From Reichenbachiella carrageenanivorans (lineage in GTDB: Bacteria > Bacteroidota > Bacteroidia > Cytophagales > Cyclobacteriaceae), in the NCBI RefSeq assembly GCF_025639805.1, contig NZ_CP106735.1, positions 2,172,001-2,236,000 on the forward strand: DNA of 64,000 nt. Direction: 5' to 3'. The position numbers and the translations under genes were made by a program. Below are positions 30,219 through 39,784 of this stretch, one piece after another. Within the stretch, counting starts at the first letter, position 1; every line of letters begins with the position of its first letter. Below the pieces are notes generated by a model, which was not told the DNA's origin, searched no databases, and was given only the letters and a program-made list of their open reading frames with translations.

Positions 30219-32951
30219 TTAACTTTTTACAGTCTGAGGGTTTTTCTTAGGAAACTTCAGTAAATCCAAAAATGCCTTGCCATTTAATCCTGACCCCTCT
30301 TTGCTCACCTTCATTATTTTTTTGAGGAATTGTTCTAGAGGAAATACGCATAGAGCAATAGATACGTCGATGGCAAAATCGATCACAGGCGTGCTTTCTA
30401 TACCCAAGGTTTCTCCAGCTACGGTTTGCAAAAATTCGATGACCATTACGATCGTGAGAATGGTTAGTCCTTCTGTTACGATCACATATTTTTGTTGAGC
30501 CTTGCGGTTCATAATGATAGAGCCCATCACTAGCCCTGTCATAAAAATGATTTGTAAGCCATAAAACCACGGCGTCTGCCAGTAGGGGAGCTTGATGATA
30601 AAATCTACGGTCTGCGCATCCTGTATTTGCCCAAAGGAATCTCTAGAACGGATGGATAGTTTGTAGTGACTAGGAGGCAAATAGTTGAAACTAATCTGAT
30701 TGTTGGGAGACCATTCAGACCAACTTTCGTTGAGTCCACTGAGTTTGTACTGATACTCCACTTGAAGCAGTCCTCTGTAGTCTGGCCTGGCCAATTCGAA
30801 GTAGAATGAGTTTTCGTCATGTTCGAATGTCACAGGGCCATGAATATTTAAGTTGACGTCGCCTTTGTTACTCCTGGCTTCTCTGAAATACATGTGGTTT
30901 CTCCAGATCAACGAATCGTCTTGGCTAGGGTAGTACTTCAGTAGTTCGTGAGACTTATCGATTAGCCAAATATTGTTGTGATAGTTGGTGATAAAAGACA
31001 TGTCGGGAAAAAGTCCAAAAATCTCCCTTTTGATTACTTTTTTGTCGCGATTGATCTGAAACCAATTTTCTCCATTATTTACCCATACACGACCACCATG
31101 CTCTTGTAGATGTTTGATGGGGCGCCCGATCTCGTTCATAAGCGTGGTGTCTTCTAGTATGGTGTCTTTGCCACCATCGAGATAGAAATAACCAATGGAA
31201 TTGATCAAGTATAGTTCGTTGGCTATAGCCGCTATCCTTACTTCGTCGATAAACTGATTTTGATATTTATAGGTTTTGAAATCTTGGTAGGTCGATGATA
31301 GCGAATCGTAGCGGTAGAGGTGGCTAGGTGTGGCAAACCACGTAATGCCGTTGTATTGATGAAGGGCACTGAGTACCAATTCTCCATGAAAATCAATTTG
31401 ATCTTCTTCTACCCAAATGTCGTCTTCTTGGGCGTATAGCTTAATCTCATTGTAATGATTGGCAATAACTAGTCGGCCTTCATGATTTTCAATAAAAGTA
31501 AAACGAATGGGTTCATGCACTACGAGCTCGGCTTCATGGACTTGCTTCTTTTCTACTTTGTCATACTCTTTTTTGATTTCATATAGGCCGTTGGATGAGG
31601 CTACCAGTAGTTTGTTTTCATATTCTATAAACTTTTCACATTTCGCATCGATGCCCTCTACTTTGGTAAACTCATAGCCAGAGTTGACGAGTTCTTTTTT
31701 GACTTTTCGAACATATTTTACCGTTTTGTCAGTTTTCCCTTCTCCAGAAGTAGGGCCTTTGGTGTGGCTGCCGAATAGACTAAAACTTTTTTTCTTCTTA
31801 GAGTGGTTGTTATTCGTTTGGTTAGATCCGCTTCCTTTTACTGGCACATAGTGTACTGTGTTTTTGTAATTGTCTCGTTTTTCGAGGTAGAACACTCCCT
31901 TGCTGGTGGATACATATAAGTGATTGCCAAACCAGAATATGTCTTTGAGGTTGCCTTCTAGGCCGTGGTAATTGGTGAAGCTCCTAAAGGGCACTCCGAT
32001 TTCTAACCTTGACAAGCCAAATTCATGAGAGATCCAAAGCCCCCCTTCATGATCTCTGCCGATGGTATATATTTCATTATCGGGCAGACCCTTGTCATGG
32101 TTGATCACGTCCACGATTTTTGAATACCGGTTGCTATAGAGAATAATCCCATCCTCTAAAGTGCTGAGAGCAAAATGATCCTTGTCTACCCACACACCAT
32201 TGTTCACAAATGATTCCTCAGCGGTCAAAAAATTAGACATCTTGCATTCGAAAAACCTCTTGTTTCGATAGATATAGACTTTATTGTCTGTGGTGCCAGC
32301 TACATATTGCTTTCTAGTCGGGTGCTTGTCGAAGAACAAAAATTGCGCATTTTCAGGCAATTGCCAATCATAATCAGAGAGTAGTTTGTCATTTTCGTAG
32401 CGATAGATGGTTTTATTGGTTTGCACCATGATTTGATCATCTACTTCGAATAGGTTAGTGAAATATTCGTCTCGGTCTTCGAGATAGGATAGGTATGATT
32501 TCTTTTGAGAGACGTGATGTCGAATGAGACTACTCTCACTAATGAAAAATACACTGCTATCTTTTACTATGGTTTTAAAATAAAGGCTTTCATCAGATTT
32601 GTTTGGGTTGAGAGAGATAAACTGGTACTTGCCGTCCAGAAATCCAAATTTCCCAAAGTTGCCCACACAACCTACGAATAAGCTGCCGAGCGAGTCAAAG
32701 TCGACCGACAAGGCAGCACTAGGAGTAGATTTAAAATCCCAGTTATTGCCTTCGTATAAGAGTACACCAGAACGGTTGGCTATACAGAGCTGACCATCGT
32801 CATTTACCTTGAGTTGGAAGTTGAGATTATCGAGCCCCTCTACATCTAGGGAGTAGTGAGAAAGCAAGAAATCCCCTTTTTGCGCTTGAGTGATCAGACA
32901 TAGAATTAGTAATAAAAAAAAGAGAGCGTTTTTTATGATGGACTTAGCCAT
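30219..32951 (-). CDS. Propeller/Y_Y_Y sensor-like membrane protein without output domain
   Basis: 910 residues from ATG 32951 (MAKSIIKNALFFLLLILCLITQAQ, signal peptide). The frame is open from 32999, but that start would lie upstream of the signal sequence. The N-terminal two thirds look like Reg_prop/beta-propeller repeats (NEIYTIGRDHEGGLWISHEFGLSRL). A low-complexity linker (NNHSKKKKSFSLFGSHTKGP) comes in the middle. A Y_Y_Y domain (YQYKLSGLNESWSEWS ... YKLSIRSRD) is followed by about four transmembrane helices and a short basic tail. Hybrid two-component systems have this ectodomain, but no kinase, HTH or LytTR follows. It may signal through a partner. Confidence 0.8.
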   Translation of the reverse strand: MAKSIIKNALFFLLLILCLITQAQKGDFLLSHYSLDVEGLDNLNFQLKVNDDGQLCIANRSGVLLYEGNNWDFKSTPSAALSVDFDSLGSLFVGCVGNFGKFGFLDGKYQFISLNPNKSDESLYFKTIVKDSSVFFISESSLIRHHVSQKKSYLSYLEDRDEYFTNLFEVDDQIMVQTNKTIYRYENDKLLSDYDWQLPENAQFLFFDKHPTRKQYVAGTTDNKVYIYRNKRFFECKMSNFLTAEESFVNNGVWVDKDHFALSTLEDGIILYSNRYSKIVDVINHDKGLPDNEIYTIGRDHEGGLWISHEFGLSRLEIGVPFRSFTNYHGLEGNLKDIFWFGNHLYVSTSKGVFYLEKRDNYKNTVHYVPVKGSGSNQTNNNHSKKKKSFSLFGSHTKGPTSGEGKTDKTVKYVRKVKKELVNSGYEFTKVEGIDAKCEKFIEYENKLLVASSNGLYEIKKEYDKVEKKQVHEAELVVHEPIRFTFIENHEGRLVIANHYNEIKLYAQEDDIWVEEDQIDFHGELVLSALHQYNGITWFATPSHLYRYDSLSSTYQDFKTYKYQNQFIDEVRIAAIANELYLINSIGYFYLDGGKDTILEDTTLMNEIGRPIKHLQEHGGRVWVNNGENWFQINRDKKVIKREIFGLFPDMSFITNYHNNIWLIDKSHELLKYYPSQDDSLIWRNHMYFREARSNKGDVNLNIHGPVTFEHDENSFYFELARPDYRGLLQVEYQYKLSGLNESWSEWSPNNQISFNYLPPSHYKLSIRSRDSFGQIQDAQTVDFIIKLPYWQTPWFYGLQIIFMTGLVMGSIIMNRKAQQKYVIVTEGLTILTIVMVIEFLQTVAGETLGIESTPVIDFAIDVSIALCVFPLEQFLKKIMKVSKEGSGLNGKAFLDLLKFPKKNPQTVKS

Positions 32952-32987
32952 TGAGTGAGAGTTTAGTATAGTGTGGTAGTTTGCAGT

Positions 32988-32995
32988 CAAATATA
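32988..32995 (-). promoter_or_regulatory. -7 box of the sensor gene
   Basis: Reads TATATTTG on the - strand, an exact TAnnTTTG match, 36 bases before ATG 32951. It supports the ATG at 32951. No clear -33. Confidence 0.45.
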
Positions 32996-33175
32996 ACAAG
33001 GATCAAGAATATTAACCTTCTGATAATTTTTATAATAATATGGATAGTGAGCATAAATGGCTTTTAATGGCTCTCAGTGAATTCTAATCAAATTCTAATC
33101 TAAAGAGTGTTACCTATTTGGGTGGTATCCTATATTTACCTAACTTTTTAAAAAAGATTGAATTAGAACTTGAAA

Positions 33176-33988
33176 ATGGCCAATCACAGAGAAAAACTCG
33201 GAGCATTTCTGGAGAGTACAAAATTTCAGCATTTTATCGTCTCATTGATTGTTCTCAATAGCATCACTATTGGTATGGAAACCTCCAAGTCATGGATGAA
33301 TAGCTATGGGGCTATATTCGAGCAGGTAGATGAGATCATTTTGGGCATATTTGTATTGGAGGTAGTGTTGAAAATTTATGCTTTTGGATTCCGATTTTTT
33401 AAGAGTGCTTGGAATATTTTCGATTTCTTAATTGTAGCTATAGCGGCGATACCAGCTGCAGGTGCCTTTTCAGTATTTCGTACGATACGGATCTTACGTA
33501 CCTTACGCTTGATCAAGAATGTTCCCAAGCTGCGAGTCATCATCGAAGCACTTATCAAGTCTATCCCGAGTATTGGATGGATCATGGTTTTGCTCGTTAC
33601 GGTTTTTTATATTTTTGCTGTACTGGCTACCAATTTATACGGCAATGACTTTCCTCAATGGTTCGGTAGTATGGGAGCTTCCATGTTTACGCTGTTTCAG
33701 ATTATGACTTTGGAGAGTTGGTCGTCGGGTATCGCTCGACCTATGATGAAAGTGATTCCACATGCGTATCTCTTTTTTATTCCATTTATTCTTATAGCGA
33801 CTTATACCACGCTCAATATTTTTATTGCTATCGTAGTCAATACCATGAACGAACTACACATGCAGGACGTGAAGGATGAAGAAGAAATAAAAGCGGAAAT
33901 TATATTGGCTGAACATCGAAAGTCTCAAGTACAGATCGAAGCCCTAAGTCGCAAAGTAGATGAGCTGATTAAAAAGCTGAATAAATAA
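33176..33988 (+). CDS. Voltage-gated sodium channel (bacterial Nav type)
   Basis: 270 residues from ATG 33176 (a TTG at 33170 is also in frame). One six-helix domain: S1-S3 near residues 17-95, S4 with Arg102, Arg105, Arg108 and Arg111 at three-residue spacing (FRTIRILRTLRLIKN), then S5, a pore loop and S6. The selectivity filter is TLESWSS at residues 178-184, the sodium-selective pattern of NaChBac and NavAb. The cytosolic tail has an acidic neck (KDEEEIKAEIILAE) and a C-terminal coiled coil (SRKVDELIKKLNK) for tetramers. It is a single gene facing the convergent queA. Marine bacteria often carry such channels. Confidence 0.95.
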   Translation: MANHREKLGAFLESTKFQHFIVSLIVLNSITIGMETSKSWMNSYGAIFEQVDEIILGIFVLEVVLKIYAFGFRFFKSAWNIFDFLIVAIAAIPAAGAFSVFRTIRILRTLRLIKNVPKLRVIIEALIKSIPSIGWIMVLLVTVFYIFAVLATNLYGNDFPQWFGSMGASMFTLFQIMTLESWSSGIARPMMKVIPHAYLFFIPFILIATYTTLNIFIAIVVNTMNELHMQDVKDEEEIKAEIILAEHRKSQVQIEALSRKVDELIKKLNK

Positions 33989-34056
33989 AAAAGGCTTTGT
34001 CGCCTCCATGTAACGAGCCTGCTAAACAGGGTCTAAAGATGCATGAATGTGTAGAC

Positions 34057-35277
34057 CTAGGGCAAAAGCAGTGAAGTATCCCCATAGCTCAAAAAACGAT
34101 AACTATTGCTGAGTGCCTCTTCGTAAATGCTGCGCCATTTATCCCCCACAAATGCTGCCACTAGCAAAACGAGCGTAGAGGCTGGCATGTGAAAGTTGGT
34201 GAACAAACCTGTAGCTACTCTGAATTTATATCCTGGATAGATGAAAATCTCCGTTTCTCCTTTTAGCTCAGTTATGTTTTCTCGGTCCATTTTTTCAATA
34301 ATGGCTTTCATGGAGTGTGATAAGGGTATCTCTTGGAATTCGGCCTTGTATGGGTCATCTTTTTCTACAAAAAAGGGAGCCGTGCTGTCTTTCGTCAACT
34401 TGACCCCATACCAGTACAAACTTTCTAAAGTACGAAGAGCAGTAGTGCCCACAGGAATGATCAAACCTTGAGCGCCAAGTATATTTTCGATATTTGTCCG
34501 GCTCACAATGATCCGTTCATTGTGCATGTCGTGTTTTTTGAAGTCTGCATCTTTGATCGGACGAAAAGTTCCAGCGCTAACATGCAAGGTTACTCTGTCT
34601 TGTTTTACACCTTTGGTATTCAGTTGGGTCAATATATCATCCGTGAAATGCAGTCCAGCTGTAGGTGCAGCTACGGCACCTTCTAGTTCTGAAAATACCG
34701 TTTGGTACCGGTCTTTGTCGTCGGCTTCTTCTTCTCTGTTGAGATATGGGGGCAAAGGTACGTGGCCTGCCGCTTCTATGACGTCTAAAAATGGCTGGTC
34801 TCCAGCCCAGGAAAACGTTACATGTAGCTTTTCTCGATCGACCAGCCGAGCTTCTATTTCTATTTCATCATTGAGTCGGAGCGAAAGCACATTTTCATCT
34901 TTCCATTTTTTTAGATTGCCAACCATGCACTTCCATGTGCAAGTATTTTTTGCTTTTAGTGCTTGCTGAAATTCGGTATGTGGTAATATAGGTTCTGTAA
35001 GGAAAATTTCGATCTGTGCTCCTGTAGCTTTTTGAAAAAATAGTCTGGCAGCAATAACTTTGGTGTTGTTAAGAAAAAGTAGAGAGTTGGCGGGCACAAG
35101 ATCCACCACTTGTTTAAAGGATTCATGATGAATCTGTCCTCCTTGATAGAGCAGAAGTTTTGAGTCGTCTCTATTGGCCAGCGGGTGTTTGGCTATGCGG
35201 TCTTCGGGGAGTTCGTATAGATATTTTTCCAGCGATGCGGAGTCTGATGCCATGTGATCTGTATTTTTAAAATTCAA
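34057..35277 (-). CDS. queA: tRNA preQ1(34) S-adenosylmethionine ribosyltransferase-isomerase
   Basis: QueA transfers and isomerises ribose from SAM onto preQ1 in tRNA, giving epoxyqueuosine. The product is 406 residues. It starts MNFKNTDHMASDSASLEKYLYELPEDRIAKHPL; the second ATG (M9) is an alternative. LLFLNNTKVIAARL, GAVAAPTAGLHFT, VTLHVSAGTFRPI and NFHMPASTLVLLVAAF are family signatures. The preQ1-related genes yhhQ (36.5 kb) and queE (46.3 kb) are nearby but not adjacent. menC is divergent from it. Confidence 0.95.
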   Translation of the reverse strand: MNFKNTDHMASDSASLEKYLYELPEDRIAKHPLANRDDSKLLLYQGGQIHHESFKQVVDLVPANSLLFLNNTKVIAARLFFQKATGAQIEIFLTEPILPHTEFQQALKAKNTCTWKCMVGNLKKWKDENVLSLRLNDEIEIEARLVDREKLHVTFSWAGDQPFLDVIEAAGHVPLPPYLNREEEADDKDRYQTVFSELEGAVAAPTAGLHFTDDILTQLNTKGVKQDRVTLHVSAGTFRPIKDADFKKHDMHNERIIVSRTNIENILGAQGLIIPVGTTALRTLESLYWYGVKLTKDSTAPFFVEKDDPYKAEFQEIPLSHSMKAIIEKMDRENITELKGETEIFIYPGYKFRVATGLFTNFHMPASTLVLLVAAFVGDKWRSIYEEALSNSYRFLSYGDTSLLLP

Positions 35278-35341
35278 AATTCTAATATTATCAGCATAAT
35301 GTGGAGCGAATGGCTAATTTTATTCTAGTTAAACTAGGGAT

Positions 35342-36433
35342 ATGGGATTGATTTTAGAATACACCAAACACGAATTGAATTTTAAATTTGATGCAGGCAC
35401 TTCGCGTGGCGTACTCAAAACGAAGGAGGCTTGGATACTCAAGATACACCAGCAGGGCAAACCAAAGACTTTTGGGTTAGGAGAAGTGAGTACCATAGAG
35501 CGGTTGAGCTTTGATTACAGTGTGGATTTTGAATCAGAATTGGACGAGTTGAAAGGAACATTATTGGGAGTAGAGTTGCCAGTTACTGTGCCTGAAATAT
35601 ATAAGTTGGTGAATAAGCAAGTGTCCAAATATCGGCCAGCTATTCGGTTTGGTTTGGAAACAGCCCTTTTGGATTTATTTCATGGAGGTCAGTTTCAGTT
35701 ATTCGATAATGATTTTTACTATGGGCGTAGTGGTATTCCCATCAATGGTTTGATCTGGATGGGAGAGAAGGCTTTTATGAAATCACAGATAGACGAAAAA
35801 TTGAGATTGGGATTCAAATGTATCAAGCTAAAAATAGGAGCGATAGACTTTGATGCAGAGTGTGAATTGCTCGACTATATCCGATCTCAATATCCTGCCG
35901 ATCAGCTTATCCTTAGAGTAGATGCCAATGGTGCTTTTATTACCCAAGAGGTACTGAAGAAATTAGAAAGGCTAGCGGTTTTCGATTTGCACTCGATAGA
36001 GCAACCCATCATGCCTAGGCAACCAGAAGCCATGAGTCTGGTGTGTGAAAAATCCCAAGTACCGATAGCATTAGATGAGGAGCTGATTGGGGTGTTTGAT
36101 AAATATGAAAAAATAGCTCTAGTAGAGGATATCAAACCTGATTATGTCATTCTTAAACCTTCTTTGCTCGGAGGGTTTGCAGCTACTGCCGAATGGATAG
36201 AAATAGCAAAGGCGCACCAAATAGGTTGGTGGATTACTTCGGCTTTAGAGTCAAATATTGGTTTGAATGCCATTTGTCAGTTTACCGCAGCGTATGATTA
36301 TGTAGGGCACCAAGGATTGGGTACAGGCCAGCTGTTCGACAACAATATCCATTCGCCACTAGCCATACAAGGAGAAGAAGTAGTGTACAACCAGACCCTG
36401 AGTTGGGATTTGGGAACACTCAAGTTTAATTGA
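35342..36433 (+). CDS. menC: o-Succinylbenzoate synthase (enolase superfamily)
   Basis: 363 residues. The enolase-superfamily barrel is clear: FKCIKLKIG (KxK catalytic lysine), LRVDANGAF and SIEQPI (metal ligands), ALDEELIG, then LKPSLLGG and ITSALESNIGLNA. The end HQGLGTGQLFDNN resembles Bacteroidota MenC. OSB synthase makes o-succinylbenzoate for menaquinone, the main quinone of the phylum. A dipeptide epimerase is an alternative in this superfamily, but the length and end motifs fit MenC better. No other men genes are in the window. Confidence 0.87.
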   Translation: MGLILEYTKHELNFKFDAGTSRGVLKTKEAWILKIHQQGKPKTFGLGEVSTIERLSFDYSVDFESELDELKGTLLGVELPVTVPEIYKLVNKQVSKYRPAIRFGLETALLDLFHGGQFQLFDNDFYYGRSGIPINGLIWMGEKAFMKSQIDEKLRLGFKCIKLKIGAIDFDAECELLDYIRSQYPADQLILRVDANGAFITQEVLKKLERLAVFDLHSIEQPIMPRQPEAMSLVCEKSQVPIALDEELIGVFDKYEKIALVEDIKPDYVILKPSLLGGFAATAEWIEIAKAHQIGWWITSALESNIGLNAICQFTAAYDYVGHQGLGTGQLFDNNIHSPLAIQGEEVVYNQTLSWDLGTLKFN

Positions 36434-36552
36434 TCCTTTAATATCAGGTGTTGATCGAAATTATTTGAAATCGGATAGATTAATCATCAACTTATATATA
36501 CGCAAAAGGTTCGTTTATTAAACACAACAATCATCTAAAGGAAGATTCGCAT

Positions 36553-37377
36553 TTATATTAGGGATTTGCTGGATGCTGCTGCTTCGGTAGTCAAGCGTTC
36601 AGCATTTTCTTTGCCTAGGTACTTATCTATGATATGGTGCCCCACGTATAGTAGTGGAGTCAAAATTATAGCCACAAAAAATTTGTAAATATAGTTGATC
36701 GTGCCCACTGCCATTATTTGTGCGAGAGGCCATTGGGTGTTGGGTGGTGATAGTAGATAAAAGGCAATAAATAAGACTACATAGCTATCGATCAGTTGGG
36801 ATACTAGTGTGGAGCCAGTAGCGCGCAACCAAATCATCTTAGAGCCAGTCCATTTTCTTAGTTTTTGAAAAATAAAAACATCGAGTAGCTGACCGATCAA
36901 AAAAGCAATCAACGAACCCAAAATAATACCGAGCCCTTGTTGGAAAATCGCTTTGAAAGCATAGTCGATATTGAATGGTTTTCCTGAGGGATCGATCCCG
37001 TTAACGTCTAGCCAAAAGTCTGCAGGAGGGAGGATAGTGATGAGGTAGATCGCAATAAAGGCGACCGATATCAAGGCTGCTGTCAGATAGCTGATTTTTT
37101 TTACTCCAGCCTTGCCAAAGTACTCATTGATGATATCTGAAGTAAGAAAAACTATAGGCCACAGGATCACACCAGCGGTCAGGTTGAAATCCAGTATGAA
37201 GTCTCCAAATAGATGGATTTGAGCGGGGGATATACCTAAAGCTTTTTCTGCTGAAAATATCTTGACACCGACCAGCTCAGCTACTATTGCACTGGCGATA
37301 AATATACCAGCAAGCACTAAAAATAAGTTTGTTTTTTTTGTTTGTAGATCGAGGGAGGGGCTATTCATTTTATTCAA
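36553..37377 (-). CDS. yhhQ: Queuosine precursor transporter (YhhQ/DUF165)
   Basis: 274 residues with about six to seven membrane segments. LVLAGIFIASAIVAELVGVKIFS at the start, then VILWPIVFLTSDIINEYFGK, the segment with GSLIAFLIGQLLDVFIFQKLRKWTG, and STLVSQLIDSYVVLFIAFY are typical of the qPTR family. YhhQ in E. coli imports preQ0 and preQ1. With queE also present, the cell seems able to make and to import queuosine precursors. M1 or M4 could be the start. Nearest genes: rnz 85 bases upstream on the same strand and menC convergent. Confidence 0.9.
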   Translation of the reverse strand: MNKMNSPSLDLQTKKTNLFLVLAGIFIASAIVAELVGVKIFSAEKALGISPAQIHLFGDFILDFNLTAGVILWPIVFLTSDIINEYFGKAGVKKISYLTAALISVAFIAIYLITILPPADFWLDVNGIDPSGKPFNIDYAFKAIFQQGLGIILGSLIAFLIGQLLDVFIFQKLRKWTGSKMIWLRATGSTLVSQLIDSYVVLFIAFYLLSPPNTQWPLAQIMAVGTINYIYKFFVAIILTPLLYVGHHIIDKYLGKENAERLTTEAAASSKSLI

Positions 37378-37461
37378 CTTTTGTAGCGCAATATAAAATC
37401 ATTTGAATTTAAGTGGGTTGGGTTGTAATGCAATTGCGATCAGAAGTAACTATGAGTGTAA

Positions 37462-38377
37462 CTACTCCACATTAAAAACTTCTCCTTCGATAGCCAATTT
37501 TGTATTTTCAAATACGCTTTTGGTTTCTTCTAACATAGGGGCGAGTTCTTTGTATCGTGTAGAAAAATGCCCGATGAGTAGCTGACCTACATTGGCTTTT
37601 TTTGCAATTTCACCGGCTTGTTTGGTAGTGGTATGGTGGGTAGCTTCGGCTCGGTCTTTCATGTCTTCCATAAAAGTAGCTTCATGATAGAGTAGATCTA
37701 CTTTTTTGATGTAAGGTAGTATGGCTTCGCTATACTTAGTGTCTGAGCAAAAGGCATAGGAGAAAGATGGAGCAGGGTCTGTTGTGTATTTTATGTTTTC
37801 CATCAAGACCTCTCCGTTGTCATCTAGTACATCTTTGCCATCTTTGAGAGCTATGATTTTGAGTGGCGAGATGTCTTTACCAATTACTCCTTTTTTAATT
37901 CTACGCTTTTTAGGCTTTTCTCGAAACAGAAATCCTGAACATTCAATGCGGTGATCTAATGGAAACGAATACACGGTCAGGTTTGTGTTTTCAAAGAGTA
38001 ATTCGCTTTGTTCCTGGCGTCCATTCGTTGAAGTTGATTTTGTAATTCAGCGTAGACTGAGAGTATTTCAGTTGAATGGCTATGATTTCTTTTAGACCAG
38101 GAGGGCCGTAGATGTTTAGTTCTCTGCGTCGGCCGTATAGATGCATCGATGAAATGAGCCCCATGAGTCCGTAGTAATGATCGCCATGCAAGTGGCTGAT
38201 AAAGATGTGATCGATTCGCTGAGACTTGATTTTAAATTTCTTGAGTCTAAGCTGTGTGCCCTCGCCACAGTCGATCAAAAAAGGCACTTGCATCATGGTC
38301 AGCAATTGCGACGTTTGGTGTCTATGATGTGCCGCTATAGCGGCATTAGAGCCTAATATTTGTAGGGAAAATGACAA
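37462..38377 (-). pseudogene. rnz: Ribonuclease Z, interrupted by a +1 frameshift
   Basis: RNase Z removes the 3' trailer of tRNA precursors. The first 128 residues (38377 to 37991) read MSFSLQILGSNAA, SHLHGDHYYGL (zinc-binding HxHxDH) and ELNIYGPPGLKE, then TPGTKRITL and a TGA. The rest continues in the +1 frame to 37462: YSFPLDHRIECSGFLFREK, YHEATFMEDM and IGHFSTRYK. Dropping one A in ACAAAGCG (about 38008-38010) gives TPGTSELLFENTNLTVYSF and a normal 304-residue enzyme. The frame-0 stop context is CTT TGA, the same as the prfB frameshift site. The simplest view is an inserted base; recoding is possible but unproven. Confidence 0.9.
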
Positions 38378-38426
38378 TAAGCGAGGGTTTAGGTAAGTTG
38401 TGGCTAGGGCTTGATGTAGAAGGAGG

Positions 38427-38804
38427 TTAATCCTCCTCCTCTGCCAGGCCTTGCTCGAGCTCGTTCATAAACACGGCATCTACAGCTTCTTCTACTGTAG
38501 GCAAGATGTTTAGTACATTATCAAGCTGAGAGATTTTGATCAACTTCATCGCATGATCCGATACGCCAGCTAGTATAAACGAACCCTCTGCTTCAGAAAA
38601 CACGCGGTTGCCCACTAAAATGGCACTGAGTCCAGAAGAATCAATGTATTTTACATCAGACAGATCTACAATAAGGTTTGTGATGCCTTGACCCTGAATA
38701 GTCAAAAATTCTGATTTGAGATCGGGGGAAATGGTAGAATCCAATTTTTCCTCATCTACTTTTAATGTATTGTATTTTTCTTCTCTATCTAGTGTAAACT
38801 TCAT
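38427..38804 (-). CDS. STAS-domain anti-sigma factor antagonist-like protein
   Basis: 125 residues. The STAS domain has VDLSDVKYIDSSGLSAIL with DSSG at 55-58; Ser57 is the position phosphorylated in SpoIIAA and RsbV. An acidic tail (MNELEQGLAEEED) extends the end. STAS proteins of this type bind anti-sigma kinases or other partners in switch systems; no partner kinase or phosphatase gene is nearby. It lies 23 bases after purC and 49 before rnz on the - strand, so the three may be co-transcribed. Confidence 0.88.
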   Translation of the reverse strand: MKFTLDREEKYNTLKVDEEKLDSTISPDLKSEFLTIQGQGITNLIVDLSDVKYIDSSGLSAILVGNRVFSEAEGSFILAGVSDHAMKLIKISQLDNVLNILPTVEEAVDAVFMNELEQGLAEEED

Positions 38805-38827
38805 AGTCTCTATTTTAATCTCTTCTT

Positions 38828-39772
38828 CTACTGTAATTTAATCGATTTTTCGATGTTCTGTTTAATGCGTACTTCGATATTTTCGGTAGGCACTCTGTCG
38901 AACTTGTCTCCAGTAATCTTTTCAAAAAGCTCAATGTAGCGTTCTGAAATGGAGTTAATTTTCTCTTCAGTCATTGCTGGTACGGTTTGTCCGTCTTTGC
39001 CTTGAAATCCTTCTGAGATTAACCATTGACGAACAAACTCCTTTGAAAGTTGTCTTTGAGGTTCATTTTTGTTTTGCAGTTCTTGGTAAGTATCTGCATA
39101 AAAATACCTTGATGAGTCTGGCGTGTGGATTTCGTCGATTAAAATAATCTGACCATTGAACATCCCAAATTCATATTTGGTGTCCACCAAAATCAACCCG
39201 CGTTCGGCGGCCATTTCTGTGCCGCGCTGAAATAGCTTGCGGGTGTAATCTTCTAATTGCACATATAGGCTTTCTTCTACGATGCCTTGTGCCAATATTT
39301 CTTCTCTTGAGATGTCCTCGTCGTGTCCTTCGTGGGCCTTGGTAGTGGGGGTGATGATTGGCTCAGGGAGCTTGTCATTTTCTTTCAGGCCTTCTGGCAA
39401 GGCTACTCCGCAGAGGATGCGTTTGCCTGCTTTGTATTCCCTAGCAGCATGACCTGCGAGGTAGCCACGGATGACCATTTCTACAGCAAATGGCTGGCAC
39501 CTTTTGCCTACGGTCACGTTGGGGTCTGGTACAGACTCTACCCAGTTGGGTACGATGTCTGCTGTAGCTTTGAGGAAGCCTGCGGCGATTTGATTCAGTA
39601 CTTGTCCCTTGTATGGGATGGGTTCTGGTAGTACCACATCGAATGCTGATATTCTGTCCGAAGCCACCATGACGAGTTGATTTTCAAACTCATATACATC
39701 ACGCACTTTGCCTGTGTATTTTTTGGTCTGTCCTTCGAATTTGTAATTGGTAGATTTAAGCCCTTTTGTCAT
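38828..39772 (-). CDS. purC: Phosphoribosylaminoimidazole-succinocarboxamide synthase
   Basis: PurC (SAICAR synthase) joins aspartate to CAIR with ATP in purine synthesis. The product is 314 residues: [38 protein letters not shown], then [30 protein letters not shown] and [14 protein letters not shown] are signatures. It is longer than the about 240-residue form of E. coli and resembles the longer SAICAR synthase class. A -7 box lies only 4 bases before the start codon. Confidence 0.96.
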   Translation of the reverse strand: MTKGLKSTNYKFEGQTKKYTGKVRDVYEFENQLVMVASDRISAFDVVLPEPIPYKGQVLNQIAAGFLKATADIVPNWVESVPDPNVTVGKRCQPFAVEMVIRGYLAGHAAREYKAGKRILCGVALPEGLKENDKLPEPIITPTTKAHEGHDEDISREEILAQGIVEESLYVQLEDYTRKLFQRGTEMAAERGLILVDTKYEFGMFNGQIILIDEIHTPDSSRYFYADTYQELQNKNEPQRQLSKEFVRQWLISEGFQGKDGQTVPAMTEEKINSISERYIELFEKITGDKFDRVPTENIEVRIKQNIEKSIKLQ

Positions 39773-39776
39773 ACTA

Positions 39777-39784
39777 CAAAAGTA
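39777..39784 (-). promoter_or_regulatory. -7 box of purC
   Basis: Reads TACTTTTG on the - strand (TAnnTTTG), with a TTTG 16 bases upstream. It ends 4 bases before ATG 39772, so the transcript would begin at or next to the start codon. Confidence 0.5.
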
